Below, piece after piece: positions 1-6,397 of a DNA stretch of 6,456 nucleotides. The notes under the pieces were generated by a model that saw only the letters and a list, made by a program, of their open reading frames with translations, did no database searches and was not told where the DNA came from. Source of the stretch: an uncultured bacterium (GTDB lineage: Bacteria; Actinomycetota; Coriobacteriia; Coriobacteriales; Coriobacteriaceae); assembly GCA_905214615.1 (NCBI GenBank), contig CAJMMX010000083.1:1-6456 (forward strand), given 5' to 3'. Both the position numbers and the translations under genes were made by a program. Within the stretch, counting starts at the first letter, position 1; each line of letters starts with the position of its first letter.

Positions 1-1279
1 GGACCTGGCCGGTGCCTCGGAGCTTGTATTTGTAGGTGGTGAGGGCCTCGGCGGCAAAGGGGCCGCGGGCGTGGAGCTTTTGGGTCGAGATGCCAATCTC
101 GGCGCCCAGGCCAAACTCGCCGCCGTCGGTAAAGCGCGTGCTGGCGTTGGCATACACGGCCGAGGCATCGACCTCGTCCAGGAAGCGCTCGCAAGCATCC
201 GTGTCCTCTGCAACGATGGCCTCGGAGTGCATCGTGCCGTAGCGGTTGATGTGCGCGATGGCCTCGTCCTCGTTCGCCACGACCTTCACGCTCATCTCGA
301 GCGCCAGATACTCGCGACCCCAGTCCTCCTCAGTCGCGGCGACGTAGTCATCGCCCTCGGCAAGCCCGGCGTCGGCGCATGCGGCGCACGTGGCCTCGTC
401 GCCGTGAATGAGCACGCCGTGGTCATGCAGCACGGCCACGACCGCGGGCAAAAACGCATCGGCCACGGCACGGTCGACCAGCAGCGACTCGGCGGCATTG
501 CACACGCCCACGCGCTGCGTCTTAGCGTTGACGATAATATTGAGCGCTTTATCGAAGTCGGCGGATTCATGCACGTAGATGTGGCAGTTACCCGTGCCCG
601 TCTCGATCACCGGAACGAGCGACTCGCGCACGCAGCGCTGGATCAGGCCCGCACCGCCACGCGGAATGAGCACATCGACGACGCCGCGGAGCTTCATGAG
701 CTCGCCGGTGGCCTCGCGGTCGGTAGACTCGATCATCGACACGGCCTCGCGCGGGAAGCCCTTGGCCTCGAGCGCATCGGCCAGCAGCTCAGAAATCGTG
801 GCACACGAGTGATAGGCCAGCGAGCCGCCGCGCAGAATGCAGGCGTTGCCGGTGCGGATGCAGATGCCCGCGGCGTCGGCCGTCACGTTGGGGCGCGCCT
901 CGTACACCATGGCGACCAGGCCCAACGGCACGCTCACGCGGGTGAGGTCCACGCCGCTTGCGAGCACGCGGTGGTCGAGCACGCGGCCGACAGGATCGGG
1001 CAGCTCGGCGAGCTTCTCCAGGCCGGCGGCCATACCCTCGACGCGCTCGGGCGTCAGCAGCAGACGGTCGAGGAGCCCCGCCGAGGTCCCCGCATCGCGC
1101 GCGGCGGACATATCGAGCTCGTTGGCGGCGACGATGGAGTCGACACCGTTGCGCAGTGCTGCGGCCATGGCGCGCACGGCCTCCTGGCGCTGCTCGTCGC
1201 TCGCCGTGGCAAGCGAGGCCGACGCTGCCTTAGCGGCAACGGCAAGATCGTGGACATACGCGGCTATATCGACCGACAT
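1..1279 (-). CDS. proA: Glutamate-5-semialdehyde dehydrogenase (gamma-glutamyl phosphate reductase), 3' end cut by window edge
   Basis: This enzyme performs the second step of proline synthesis: NADPH-dependent reduction of glutamyl-5-phosphate to glutamate-5-semialdehyde, in the cytosol. Reading the minus strand from the ATG at 1277-1279 gives 426 uninterrupted residues and no stop before the window edge. ProA landmarks are visible in order: EARPNVT (127-133), LRGG (149-152), PRGGAGLI (206-213), ETGTGNCHIYV (226-236), RVGVCNAAESLLV (257-269), and the C-terminal GLGAEIGISTQKLHARGP (390-407) followed by LTTYKY. By family knowledge the catalytic cysteine is that of the VCNA motif, here C260. 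The family is about 415-430 residues long, so only a few codons and the stop are missing. The start is supported by a strong purine-rich site, AGGAGAAAGGG, at 1286-1296. The gene is divergent from pip and separated from proB by it, so it probably has its own promoter; I could not identify one convincingly. Confidence 0.96.
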   Translation of the reverse strand, partial: MSVDIAAYVHDLAVAAKAASASLATASDEQRQEAVRAMAAALRNGVDSIVAANELDMSAARDAGTSAGLLDRLLLTPERVEGMAAGLEKLAELPDPVGRVLDHRVLASGVDLTRVSVPLGLVAMVYEARPNVTADAAGICIRTGNACILRGGSLAYHSCATISELLADALEAKGFPREAVSMIESTDREATGELMKLRGVVDVLIPRGGAGLIQRCVRESLVPVIETGTGNCHIYVHESADFDKALNIIVNAKTQRVGVCNAAESLLVDRAVADAFLPAVVAVLHDHGVLIHGDEATCAACADAGLAEGDDYVAATEEDWGREYLALEMSVKVVANEDEAIAHINRYGTMHSEAIVAEDTDACERFLDEVDASAVYANASTRFTDGGEFGLGAEIGISTQKLHARGPFAAEALTTYKYKLRGTGQV

Positions 1280-1322
1280 GGGCGGCCCTTTCTCCTAGAA
1301 GTTTGCAACCATGGTAGCCGAT

Positions 1323-1353
1323 TTGCGCATGGCCTCGCCCGCGGCGGTAGAAT
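1323..1353 (+). promoter_or_regulatory. Candidate promoter for the prolyl aminopeptidase gene
   Basis: In the 112-bp divergent gap between proA and pip, a good -10 hexamer TAGAAT lies at 1348-1353, about 39 nt upstream of the pip ATG. The best -35 match is TTGCGC at 1323-1328, giving a long 19-nt spacer, so the -35 assignment is weak. On the other strand, TTGACC (complement of 1354-1359) resembles a -35 box pointing toward proA, but no acceptable -10 follows it. Proline-responsive control of both genes from this gap would be speculation. Confidence 0.35.
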
Positions 1354-1391
1354 TGGTCAACCCGAAACACCGCAACGAACGGAAGACTCAC

Positions 1392-2810
1392 ATGGCCCTC
1401 ATCACTTCGTACCACGTCCCCGGCCTGTATGTCGAGGACCACAGCATCGACGTCCCCCTCGACTGGCGCGGCCTGGAGCCGATGCTCCTGGCCGTCGGCA
1501 GCACCATGCGCCGCGGCGCTATACCGACACCCATCGCCGGCGCGCCCGAGAGCATCAAGCTCTTCTACCGTGTGGTTTGCGCACCCGACCGCATCAACGA
1601 CGACCTGCCGCTCCTTCTCTTTTTGCAGGGTGGCCCCGGTGGCGAGAGCCCGCGTCCGCTGTCGCCCACAAGCGATGGCTGGATCGAAGAGGCCGTCAAG
1701 CATTTCCGCGTCGTGCTGCCCGACCAGCGCGGTACCGGGCGCAGCAGCTGTGTAGACGGGCGCACGATTGCCGCACTGGGCGAGCGCGCCGAGGCGGCAG
1801 GCTCCGATGCGGCCCGCTCGCAGGCGGACTTCCTCAAGCGTCACCTCGCCAGCTCCATCGTGCGCGATTTTGAGTACCTGCGCCTGGTGGGCTTTGGCGG
1901 CAAGCCCTGGGTCACACTCGGGCAGAGCTACGGCGGCTTTTTGACGTTGAGCTATCTGTCGCTCTTCCCCGAGGGCGTGGCGGCAAGCTTTACCTGCGGC
2001 GGCATTCCGCACGTGCCGGCGAGCGCCAGCGAGGTCTACGCGCACACCTTCCCGCGCATGGCCGCCAAGACGCAGCAGTATTACGACCGCTACCCTGCCG
2101 ATGTCGAGCGCGTGGCAGCCCTGGCCGATGCGCTCGAGGCTCAGAAGCCCGTACTGCCCGACGGCTCGCCAATGACGGTCGAGCGCCTACAGCTCATGGG
2201 CAGCGACTTTGGCATGAAGCCGAGCTTTGAGCGCATGCATTGGATTATCGATCATGCTTTTGTTGACGGCGACGGCACGCTGGCCTGCGGCGCCTCGGTA
2301 TCCGACAGCTTTTTGATGCGCGCCTTCGAGCGCACCAACACGCGCACGAATCCGCTGTACTGGACGCTTCAGGAGTTCATCTACGCCGACGGCGACACCA
2401 TGCCCATTCGCTGGGCCGCGGCAGAAGAGAAGGCCCATCGTGCCGAGTTCGACACGCTCACGCGACCGCTCATGTTTACCGGCGAGGCCATGTTCCCGTG
2501 GATGTTCGAGCAGATGCCCGAGCTCAAGCCCTTCAAGCCCGCCATGGACCTGCTGATGGAAGACACCAGCTGGGACAAGATCTACGACCCGCAGCGCCTG
2601 GCGTGCAACGAGGTGCCCCTGCAGGCCGCGGTGTACTTCGATGACATGTACGTGGACTCGGGCATGCAGCTCGATACGCTCAGCCGCGTGGGCAACTCGC
2701 ATGCCTGGGTGACCAACGAGTTCGAGCACGACGGCTTGCACGGCAGCGTGGTGTTCAAGCACCTCTTCGACGAAGCCCTCAACCGCGGAGACCTGCGCCA
2801 GATCTTCTAG
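1392..2810 (+). CDS. pip: Proline iminopeptidase-like alpha/beta hydrolase (peptidase family S33)
   Basis: A predicted cytosolic serine peptidase of 472 residues, likely removing N-terminal proline from peptides. It has no signal peptide. The alpha/beta-hydrolase signatures are clear: LQGGPGG (78-84), the oxyanion-hole loop of prolyl aminopeptidases; DQRGTGRSS (111-119); and the nucleophile elbow GQSYGG with S179. The acid is probably one of D417, D418 or D422 in the FDDMYVD segment, and the base H446 in NEFEHDGLHG. Length and motifs fit the larger actinobacterial prolyl aminopeptidases rather than the roughly 310-residue type. I chose the ATG at 1392 because GGAAG (1381-1385) lies 6 nt upstream and the family start resembles MALITSYHVPGLYVED. 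The in-frame ATG at 1311 would add 27 unlikely residues and lies upstream of the candidate promoter. The gene sits in reverse orientation between proB and proA. The fold is certain; the exact substrate is less so, since other S33 aminopeptidases share these motifs. Confidence 0.85.
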   Translation: MALITSYHVPGLYVEDHSIDVPLDWRGLEPMLLAVGSTMRRGAIPTPIAGAPESIKLFYRVVCAPDRINDDLPLLLFLQGGPGGESPRPLSPTSDGWIEEAVKHFRVVLPDQRGTGRSSCVDGRTIAALGERAEAAGSDAARSQADFLKRHLASSIVRDFEYLRLVGFGGKPWVTLGQSYGGFLTLSYLSLFPEGVAASFTCGGIPHVPASASEVYAHTFPRMAAKTQQYYDRYPADVERVAALADALEAQKPVLPDGSPMTVERLQLMGSDFGMKPSFERMHWIIDHAFVDGDGTLACGASVSDSFLMRAFERTNTRTNPLYWTLQEFIYADGDTMPIRWAAAEEKAHRAEFDTLTRPLMFTGEAMFPWMFEQMPELKPFKPAMDLLMEDTSWDKIYDPQRLACNEVPLQAAVYFDDMYVDSGMQLDTLSRVGNSHAWVTNEFEHDGLHGSVVFKHLFDEALNRGDLRQIF

Positions 2811-2813
2811 CAA

Positions 2814-2863
2814 AGGAGTGTCCCCGTCTGCCGGCACAATAGGAACGTCCCCAAGTGCCGGCA
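2814..2863. repeat. Two-copy REP-like repeat, 27-bp period
   Basis: Two 23-nt units at 2814-2836 and 2841-2863 share the pattern AGGAnnGTCCCCnnnTGCCGGCA, 18 of 23 positions identical, separated by CAAT. Each ends in the perfect 8-bp palindrome TGCCGGCA. On the minus strand the units read TGCCGGCAnnnGGGGACnnTCCT. The first unit starts only 3 nt after the pip stop codon. Its AAAGGAG core looks like a ribosome binding site, but no gene follows it. From memory, GGGGAC-n-TCCT intergenic repeats occur in several bacteria near IS200-like (Y1/RAYT) transposase genes; no transposase is in this window. Confidence 0.55.
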
Positions 2864-2896
2864 ACGACAATGCCGCTGGTAGAGGACAGAAAGCGA

Positions 2897-2994
2897 AAAC
2901 GCCCCTAAGCGAGCAAGGTGACGTGAAAGAGGAGGGCATTGACCTTTTGGTCATGCCCGACGATTGAACGTCAGATTGCCGCTTAGGGGCGTTT
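2897..2994. terminator. 98-nt composite hairpin between convergent genes; probable bidirectional terminator or structured RNA
   Basis: The outer arms (2897-2911 and 2980-2994) form a perfect 15-bp inverted repeat, AAACGCCCCTAAGCG and its complement. Moving inward are GCAA/TTGC (2913-2916 with 2976-2979), TGACGT/ACGTCA (2919-2924 with 2968-2973) and a symmetric 9x9 internal region. The tip is GGGCAT, bulged T, GACC, a TTTT loop, then GGTC and ATGCCC (2934-2958). It begins 14 nt past the proB stop on the minus strand and 86 nt past the pip stop on the plus strand, the normal place for a shared terminator. The downstream T tracts are short: TTTT on the minus strand, TTT on the plus strand. Stems this interrupted are unusual for simple terminators, so a structured RNA or small mobile inverted-repeat element is also possible. 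Confidence 0.55.
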
Positions 2995-3008
2995 GCAGCG
3001 TCAATTGG

Positions 3009-4136
3009 TTAGGCGAAGACGATTAAATTATCTCGATGGATCGCGGGCTTTTCGGCCAGGTCTGCCAGCAGACGGTTGCCGGCGATCTGGTCTTGGCGGC
3101 GGCCGGCAGCAAGCTCCAACACGTCCGAATCAGCCTCGGCGATACCGCGCGCGACAACCATGCCGCTCGGGTCGCATACGTCGAGCACATCGCCCTCGGC
3201 AAACGTGCCATCGACCTCGCGAATACCAACCGCAAGCAAGGAAGAACCACGGCTGACCAGCGCCTTCGCGGCACCATCATCGACCGTCACCGAGCCATGC
3301 GCCTTGTCACCCAGTGCGATCCACAGCTTGCGGGGCGCGATGTCCAGGCGCTCAGCCGGCGGATCGAACAGCGTACCCACGCTCTCGCCGAGGGCCAGGC
3401 GCACGAGCGCATCGGGCTCCTCGCCCGAGCAAATCACGCTCTGAATGCCCGCCGTCATGAGAATGCGGCTCGCGCGAATCTTGGTAATCATGCCGCCCGT
3501 GCCCACCGATGTGGAAGAATCGCCCGCCGAGGCGATGATCTTGGCATCGATCTTATGCACGACCGGGACAAACTCGGCCGTGGGGTCCTCATGTGGATTG
3601 GCGGTATAGAGGCCATCGATGTCCGAGAGCGTCACACACAGATCGGCAGAAACCAGGCAGCTTACAAGCGCCGCCAGTGTGTCGTTGTCGCCAAACTTGA
3701 TCTCATCGACGGTAACGGTATCGTTCTCGTTGACGACCGGCACCACGCCAAGCTCCACCAGGCGCAGCAGGGCGTCGCGCGCGTGCAGGTAGGACGTACG
3801 GCGAGCCGTGTCGTGGCGCGTGAGCAGCACAAGCGAGGTGAGCAGGTCGCGCGCATGAAACTCCTCGTCGTAGGCCGACGAGATGATGCACTGACCGGCC
3901 GAGGCGCAGGCCTGCAGGCTCGGCAGATCGCCGACCGGTTTGCGGTCGAAGCCCAGCACGGGATAGCCACAGGCGATAGCGCCCGAGCTCACCACGACCA
4001 GGCGCCAGCCGAGCTTGCGCAGGGCTGCGGCCTGGTCGGCAAGCCCACCGATAAAGGAGCGGTTGACCTTGCCATCGGCGCCCACCACCGTGGACGAACC
4101 GATCTTTACCACCATCGTCTTATAAGAAGTCGTCAT
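3009..4136 (-). CDS. proB: Glutamate 5-kinase with C-terminal PUA domain
   Basis: ATP-dependent phosphorylation of glutamate to glutamyl-5-phosphate, the first and normally proline-inhibited step of proline synthesis, in the cytosol. The 375-residue product matches the full-length family (E. coli is 367). The amino-acid kinase domain shows VKIGSS (10-15), VSSGAIACG (49-57), NENDTV (137-142), FGDND (148-152), SDIDGLYTANP (171-181) and GTGGMITK (212-219). Residues from about 268 to 350 form the PUA domain typical of bacterial ProB. The start is uncertain: neither ATG 4136 nor the in-frame Met8 codon, just before the kinase core, has a clear Shine-Dalgarno site. The gene lies 80 nt downstream of pncB with no T-tailed terminator between, so co-transcription is plausible. 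Its product feeds ProA, whose gene lies beyond the reversed pip gene. Confidence 0.97.
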   Translation of the reverse strand: MTTSYKTMVVKIGSSTVVGADGKVNRSFIGGLADQAAALRKLGWRLVVVSSGAIACGYPVLGFDRKPVGDLPSLQACASAGQCIISSAYDEEFHARDLLTSLVLLTRHDTARRTSYLHARDALLRLVELGVVPVVNENDTVTVDEIKFGDNDTLAALVSCLVSADLCVTLSDIDGLYTANPHEDPTAEFVPVVHKIDAKIIASAGDSSTSVGTGGMITKIRASRILMTAGIQSVICSGEEPDALVRLALGESVGTLFDPPAERLDIAPRKLWIALGDKAHGSVTVDDGAAKALVSRGSSLLAVGIREVDGTFAEGDVLDVCDPSGMVVARGIAEADSDVLELAAGRRQDQIAGNRLLADLAEKPAIHRDNLIVFA

Positions 4137-4152
4137 ACGTCAAACCAATCAA

Positions 4153-4167
4153 CTGTTCAGCGAACAG
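4153..4167. promoter_or_regulatory. 15-bp palindrome upstream of proB, possible operator
   Basis: CTGTTC-AGC-GAACAG is a perfect 6-bp inverted repeat with a 3-nt spacer, 16 nt upstream of the annotated proB start, in the 80-bp gap after pncB. There is no T tract, so it is not an intrinsic terminator. It resembles but does not match LexA-type boxes: the E. coli type needs 8 nt between CTGT and ACAG and here there are 7, and the Gram-positive type has the opposite GAAC-n4-GTTC order. It could be a protein binding site or a chance palindrome. Confidence 0.25.
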
Positions 4168-4216
4168 GCGAGCTGGCGGCCGAGGGAACGCGATTCGCCC
4201 CTACCGCCCAAGTCCA

Positions 4217-5722
4217 TTAGTGAGCCCAGGGAAAGGCGGAAGCCGCGGCCATGTTCTTGCGCACGAGCTCGTCGCGCACCTGAGCCAGGCCCTGCTCCAT
4301 GCCCACCACATAGGTCTGCGGGTACAGGAAGCGCTTGAAAGCTGCGTCCAGATGGTCAAGTGCCCAGGCGCAACGCTCGCGCGCGTCCTGGATGCTCTCA
4401 CGCGGAGCCACCGCACTGCCATCGCGCACGATCGGCACCAGCAGCTCGCGATACTCAAGTTCGGACACGTCGGTCACCAGAGCGGCATCATTCACGGCCA
4501 CGAGGGTATTGCCGCGCGCGGCGCCCTCCCCCGCCAGATGGTCCTCGTCGTAGATCATGTCGCAGACCGGGCCGCCAAAGCCGTCGTAATAACGGCGCAC
4601 GCGTTGCACACCCGGGATCGTGCGCTTGTATGGCTGCTCAGAGAGCTTGACCACCGGCGTCCATGGATCTGCCTCGCTCGCACGGCGGGCGGAAAGCTTG
4701 TACACGCCGCCCAGCGCCGGCTGGTCATAGCAGGTCGCAAGCTTGGTACCCACGCCAAAGCTGTCGATGGGCGCGCCCTGGTCGAGCAGCGACTGAATCG
4801 TGTACTCATCCAAATCGTTAGAAACCGAGATCCCCACATAGGGCAGGCCCTCGGCATCAAAACGGCCGCGCACATACTTGGAGAGCTTGGCGAGGTCGCC
4901 GGAGTCGATGCGAATGGCCGACAGGCGCTCGCCCACCGCTTCCATCTCCTTGGCAACCGTAATGGCATGTTCACAGCCCTCGCGCACGTCATAGGTGTCG
5001 ATGAGCAGCGTACAGTTCTTGGGGCTCGACTTGGCAAAGGCGCGGAAGGCCTCGAGCTCGGAATCGAAGCTCATCACCCAGCTGTGCGCATGCGTGCCAA
5101 AGACGGGAATACCGTAGCGGCGGCCGGCGAGCACATTGGACGTAGAGGAGCAGCCGGCAACGTAGCTCGCGCGCGCGACGGCCAAGCCGCCATCGGGACC
5201 CTGAGCGCGGCGCAGGCCAAACTCGGCAACGGGACGGCCGTCCGCCGCCAGCACCACGCGCGCCGTCTTGGTGGCGACAAGCGTCTGGAACCCAACGATG
5301 TTGAGCAGCGCCGTCTCAAGCAGCTGGCATTCAAGCGCGGGGCCGGTGACGCGCACCATGGGTTCGCGCGGAAAGACGAGCTCGCCCTCGGGGACGGCGT
5401 CGATGTTTACATGCGCACGAAAATCGCGCAGGTAGTCGAGGAATCCAGGCTTGAACATCGCGCCGCCGGCCGGGGCCTGGAGCGAGGCGAGGTAGTCGAT
5501 GTCCTCGGGCGTAAAGCGCAGATTCTCGACCAGCTCGGGCAGTTCGGCGGTGCCGCACATGACGGCATAGGCGCTGCCAAAAGGATGGTCGCGGTAAAAC
5601 GCGGTAAAACAACCCTGCTCATTGGCCTTGCCGCTCTCCCACAGGCCCTGGGCCATAGTGAGCTCGTACAGATCGGTGAGCATTGCAATGTCGGTGGGAT
5701 GCGAGATGTCGGTCAAAGCCAT
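4217..5722 (-). CDS. pncB: Nicotinate phosphoribosyltransferase
   Basis: This enzyme joins nicotinate and PRPP, with ATP hydrolysis, to form nicotinate mononucleotide, the entry step of the Preiss-Handler NAD salvage route, in the cytosol. The 501-residue protein has the NAPRTase landmarks in order: LTDLYELTMAQ (15-25) at the N terminus, EFGLRRAQGPDG (167-178), GTHAHSWVM (209-217), IRIDSGDL (270-277) and FGVGTKLAT (322-330). By family knowledge, the histidine phosphorylated in the ATP-coupled mechanism lies in the GTxAH segment, here most likely H213. The length fits the longer Gram-positive PncB type. ATG 5722 is supported by GAAAGG at 5730-5735, 7 nt upstream. It follows the small membrane-protein gene by 84 nt with no recognisable promoter or terminator, suggesting co-transcription. 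proB follows 80 nt downstream, but no direct pathway link between them is evident. Confidence 0.96.
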   Translation of the reverse strand: MALTDISHPTDIAMLTDLYELTMAQGLWESGKANEQGCFTAFYRDHPFGSAYAVMCGTAELPELVENLRFTPEDIDYLASLQAPAGGAMFKPGFLDYLRDFRAHVNIDAVPEGELVFPREPMVRVTGPALECQLLETALLNIVGFQTLVATKTARVVLAADGRPVAEFGLRRAQGPDGGLAVARASYVAGCSSTSNVLAGRRYGIPVFGTHAHSWVMSFDSELEAFRAFAKSSPKNCTLLIDTYDVREGCEHAITVAKEMEAVGERLSAIRIDSGDLAKLSKYVRGRFDAEGLPYVGISVSNDLDEYTIQSLLDQGAPIDSFGVGTKLATCYDQPALGGVYKLSARRASEADPWTPVVKLSEQPYKRTIPGVQRVRRYYDGFGGPVCDMIYDEDHLAGEGAARGNTLVAVNDAALVTDVSELEYRELLVPIVRDGSAVAPRESIQDARERCAWALDHLDAAFKRFLYPQTYVVGMEQGLAQVRDELVRKNMAAASAFPWAH

Positions 5723-5806
5723 GGGGCGACCTTTCGGATGCGTTGTGCAGAGGTTGAGGGTTGGAAAAGGGCAGAGTGTTCGGGCATGGCACCCAGCGCG
5801 AATGGG

Positions 5807-6247
5807 CTAGAGCAGGCCCATGCTGGTCAGGATCGTGTAGCCCATAAAGATGACAAACGCGATGAGGGCAAGGACAATGATGATTTTTTGAGCCGGCGCC
5901 ATGCCAGGGATCTCGTTCTCGCCCGTAGGCTCCTTGGAGGTAACCATGCGCTGGGCAAAGGTCATCTCGTCACGGCTCGGCTTGGGCTCGACGGACTTGG
6001 AACGAGCGACCTTTTTAGGCTGAGGTTTAGGTGCGGTGGGCGCGGGCTTCGCGGCGGCGGGCTTGGGCGCGGGGGCGACGTTCGCGGCGGCCTCCTCGGC
6101 CTTCGCACGCTCGGCACGCAGGGCGGCCAGCTCCTCACGCTCGCGGCGTGCCTCTTCCTGGGCCTCGCGACGAGCTTTCTCGGCGCGGAGCTCTTCCAAC
6201 TCGGCGCGTTCCTCGGCAGACAGTGGTTGGGACTCAAGCTTGGCCAT
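5807..6247 (-). CDS. Hypothetical coiled-coil protein with C-terminal membrane anchor
   Basis: I do not recognise a family for this 146-residue protein. Residues about 9-55 are almost entirely Glu, Arg, Ala, Lys and Leu and should form a long charged coiled coil. Residues 56-90 are an Ala/Pro/Lys-rich flexible linker with repeated PKP and PAP steps. A polar stretch follows (91-120), then one hydrophobic segment (about 121-141, KIIIVLALIAFVIFMGYTIL) with five residues after it. There is no signal peptide, so a tail-anchored topology with the coiled coil in the cytosol is likely. The start at 6247 is chosen because GAAAGGG (6255-6261) lies 7 nt upstream; an in-frame ATG at 6283 would put 12 extra residues inside a terminator hairpin. 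It precedes pncB by 84 nt. The low-complexity N terminus makes homology matches unreliable; the tail is more informative. A scaffold or envelope-associated role is only a guess. Confidence 0.8.
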   Translation of the reverse strand: MAKLESQPLSAEERAELEELRAEKARREAQEEARREREELAALRAERAKAEEAAANVAPAPKPAAAKPAPTAPKPQPKKVARSKSVEPKPSRDEMTFAQRMVTSKEPTGENEIPGMAPAQKIIIVLALIAFVIFMGYTILTSMGLL

Positions 6248-6265
6248 GGTACAGCCCTTTCTTTT

Positions 6266-6297
6266 AAAAAAAGCCGCCGACACAATGTCAGCGGCTT
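6266..6297 (-). terminator. Intrinsic terminator of the tRNA-Ala transcript
   Basis: The arms at 6271-6282 and 6286-6297 pair over 12 positions (one G.T wobble) around a 3-nt loop. On the minus strand the stem's 3' end runs into seven consecutive T residues. It lies 14 nt after the mature tRNA 3' end. The T run ends only 4 nt before the ribosome binding site of the following gene, so this terminator also sits across the path into that gene. Confidence 0.9.
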
Positions 6298-6311
6298 ATC
6301 AAATCCAAGGG

Positions 6312-6384
6312 TGGAGACGAAGGGAGTCGAACCCTCGGCCTCTGCCATGCGACGGCAGCGCTCTCCCAACTGAGCTACGTCCCC
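6312..6384 (-). tRNA. tRNA-Ala (anticodon CGC)
   Basis: The 73-nt minus-strand sequence folds into a complete cloverleaf. The acceptor stem is GGGGACG with CGTCTCC and discriminator A73. The D arm has GCTC/GAGC. The anticodon stem is CTGCC/GGCAG with loop GTCGCAT, so the anticodon is CGC, reading the alanine codon GCG. The T stem is GAGGG/CCCTT with loop TTCGACT. The acceptor carries the G3:U70 wobble, the key identity element for alanyl-tRNA synthetase, confirming alanine. The 3' CCA is not encoded: ACCC follows instead of ACCA. A dedicated CGC isoacceptor suits a GC-rich genome using many GCG codons. Confidence 0.97.
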
Positions 6385-6397
6385 AAGACAAGTTGAT

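Noticed and set aside
71..1873. Long open plus-strand frame of 600 codons opposite proA
   Set aside because: It runs antisense to proA and into pip in another frame, is rich in His, Arg and Ala as expected from a GC-rich complement, and has no family motif. It is a shadow of the real genes.
2811..2820. AAAGGAG after the pip stop as a ribosome binding site for another gene
   Set aside because: No start codon at suitable spacing opens a frame of useful length, and the motif is explained as part of the repeat unit.
2187..2954. 255-codon minus-strand frame opposite pip
   Set aside because: It is antisense to the well-motifed pip gene and its start lies inside the intergenic hairpin, with no recognisable domain.
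4115..4150. TATAAG (complement of 4118-4123) with an upstream TTGGTT or TTGACG as a proB promoter
   Set aside because: TTGACG gives a 13-nt spacer. With TTGGTT the transcript would begin after the A of the Met8 ATG. TATGAC with CTGAAC is a weak match that overlaps the first ATG.
5775..5800. GGGT/GCCC dyad between the small protein gene and pncB as a terminator
   Set aside because: It has four pairs including a wobble and no T tract, so the two genes are treated as one transcript.
4220..6373. 717-codon open plus-strand frame opposite pncB, the small protein gene and the tRNA
   Set aside because: It covers two well-supported minus-strand genes and runs through a terminator and a tRNA. It is an artefact of stop-codon scarcity in GC-rich DNA.
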